Assembly (NCBI GenBank): GCA_012511845.1
Contig: JAAZFF010000271.1
Coordinates: 1 to 5,965 of the forward strand
Source of the DNA: Lentisphaerota bacterium
GTDB lineage: Bacteria > Verrucomicrobiota > Kiritimatiellia > RFP12 > UBA3636
DNA length: 5,965 bases
Reading direction: 5' to 3'
Position numbers and translations under genes: made by a program. The notes beneath the pieces were generated by a model. The model was not told the origin of the DNA and searched no databases. It was given only the letters and a program-made list of their open reading frames with translations. Numbering within the stretch: the first letter of the stretch is position 1; every line of letters begins with the position of its first letter. This document shows, in pieces, positions 5,442 through 5,965 of the stretch.

Positions 5442-5550
5442 AGGTCATCACCCTACCTTCGGCAATGATCAGTGGTCAGAGTTCATGACAATGACATACT
5501 TCGAGAGCGATCATTTTAAAATTAATGCTGTGAAATAAATCTTAAGCACT

Positions 5551-5556
5551 TATAAT
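5551..5556 (+). promoter_or_regulatory. Perfect -10 box before the last gene
   Basis: TATAAT would start a transcript near 5563, about 42 bases before the ATG at 5605. No recognisable -35 is present at 16-18 bases. The flank GCACTTATAAT (5546-5556) matches 10 of 11 bases at 2741-2751, before the lipoprotein gene. Confidence 0.45.
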
Positions 5557-5604
5557 GAAGAGTTCTTTAAAAGTAAATTAACTATATCAGGTGAGGGATT
5601 TCAG

Positions 5605-5965
5605 ATGACGTCATACAGAAGCATTAAAATCTTGACTAATTTTTTTATTGTTTTACTTCTTTTTATAAGCGGTATTGTTAAATCTGAAGATGGTTGCCTC
5701 TTCAATGCAAAACTGCATAAACATGGCGTACAGTTTCAACATGATACACCTGAAAGGCAATTTGTCCTGTCTTTTCCAAAGCTTCAAATCGGAAACAGTG
5801 ATCGTATTGCTCCCTCCGGTGTCGAAATAAACGGATTGGAAGCAAACCTGTCATATCCGGGTAACGGAAAAATCAAATTTATATTGGAAAAAAGCGCAGT
5901 TTATTTTACATTTCTCAGCGTTCCGAGAAATCTGAAAAGTTTTAGATTTGATGTTGGTATACCGC
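5605..5965 (+). CDS. Exported protein of unknown function, N-terminal part
   Basis: The frame is open to the window end and gives 120 residues, so the C-terminal part is missing. It starts MTSYRSIKIL and has a hydrophobic core at about 10-24 (LTNFFIVLLLFISGI). A signal peptidase I site is likely after VKS (about 27). The mature part (EDGCLFNAKLHKHGVQF, then VLSFPKLQIG, and KIKFILEKSAVYFTFL) alternates hydrophobic and polar residues, which suggests a beta-sandwich or other beta-rich extracellular domain. I recognise no family. A Shine-Dalgarno GAGGG at 5593-5597, 7 bases before the ATG, supports this start, and TATAAT at 5551 gives it its own promoter. Its position next to the secreted propeller raises the possibility of a carbohydrate-active or surface protein, but nothing in the visible part proves that. 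Confidence 0.72.
   Translation, partial: MTSYRSIKILTNFFIVLLLFISGIVKSEDGCLFNAKLHKHGVQFQHDTPERQFVLSFPKLQIGNSDRIAPSGVEINGLEANLSYPGNGKIKFILEKSAVYFTFLSVPRNLKSFRFDVGIP

Larger units (their letters stand above)
5109..5470. repeat. GC-rich non-coding mosaic, probable dispersed intergenic repeat
   Basis: By hand count GC is about 57% in 5161-5220 and 70% in 5401-5460, against about 22% in 5521-5580. The block contains AGCTACG twice (5164-5170, 5219-5225), TCTGAG twice (5284-5289, 5304-5309), CACTGTTT twice (5327-5334, 5391-5398), an 8-bp inverted repeat (5408-5415 / 5434-5441), a 9-bp inverted repeat (5333-5341 / 5427-5435), the palindrome GGCGCGCC (5402-5409), and several small hairpins. A 12-base piece recurs after cysK. 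This looks like a dispersed non-coding repeat of the kind found between genes in some PVC-group genomes. Copies elsewhere cannot be seen from here. Confidence 0.4.
5109..5604. other. Long intergenic region without a credible gene
   Basis: These 496 bases separate the BNR-4 gene from the next exported protein. The left three quarters are a GC-rich mosaic of short inverted and direct repeats (see the repeat entry). The right part, from about 5500, is very AT-rich and holds the -10 box and ribosome binding site of the next gene. Two minus-strand open frames cross it, but they lack a Shine-Dalgarno site, have odd composition and resemble no protein family I recognise. Confidence 0.75.

Noticed and set aside
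5407..5464. tRNA gene on the minus strand, suggested by GGCTTCGAGTCC resembling a T-arm
   Set aside because: The bases flanking the loop do not pair as a 5-bp T-stem, and no acceptor, D or anticodon arms could be found.
1..5965. CRISPR array, insertion sequence or integrase
   Set aside because: No regularly spaced repeats and no transposase or integrase-like frame occur on either strand.

Overview
This 5,965-base window is bacterial chromosome of moderate-to-low GC with clear Shine-Dalgarno sites and sigma70-like promoters. It holds five or six independently promoted genes, not one large operon. The gene set combines a divergent uroporphyrinogen-decarboxylase-superfamily protein, a secreted BNR-4 beta-propeller, an orphan lipoprotein and another exported protein. 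This is typical of polysaccharide-degrading bacteria of the PVC group, such as Lentisphaerota or Kiritimatiellota. That placement is an inference from gene content with modest confidence, because no rRNA or other phylogenetic marker except a truB tail is present.

Left part (1-1728): the window opens in the C-terminal 54 codons of truB (tRNA pseudouridine-55 synthase, + strand). It is met tail-to-tail, 12 bases away, by a 415-codon minus-strand gene for a URO-D-superfamily protein that is not HemE. A 301-base divergent spacer then separates that gene from cysK. The spacer is rich in signals: a good minus-strand promoter, a perfect 7-bp-arm palindrome, three successive plus-strand hairpins (the last an intrinsic-terminator-like stem with a T run), an AT-rich tract, and a consensus -35 promoter for cysK.

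Middle (1729-3647): a complete cysK (O-acetylserine sulfhydrylase, cysteine synthesis) is followed by a GC-rich hairpin. Next comes a 224-residue lipoprotein of unknown function with its own candidate promoter.

Right part (3648-5965): a 486-residue secreted BNR-4 seven-bladed-propeller protein keeps a His-His-Tyr-Arg spacing that, as I recall, matches the ulvan lyases of PL24/PL25, so it may be a polysaccharide lyase. It is followed by about 500 bases without a credible gene. Most of that stretch is a GC-rich mosaic of small inverted repeats, one 12-bp piece of which also occurs just after cysK, and it gives way abruptly to AT-rich sequence. The window ends inside a new exported protein of unknown function.

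How the genes work together: truB and cysK are housekeeping genes. The lipoprotein, the propeller enzyme and the last exported protein all go to or beyond the cytoplasmic membrane, and could act in uptake or breakdown of an external polysaccharide, but only the propeller gives direct evidence. I found no CRISPR array, transposase, integrase, tRNA or rRNA gene. The most unusual signals are the possible small RNA or leader between the URO-D-like gene and cysK, the lyase-like residue pattern in the propeller, and the GC-rich repeat island.
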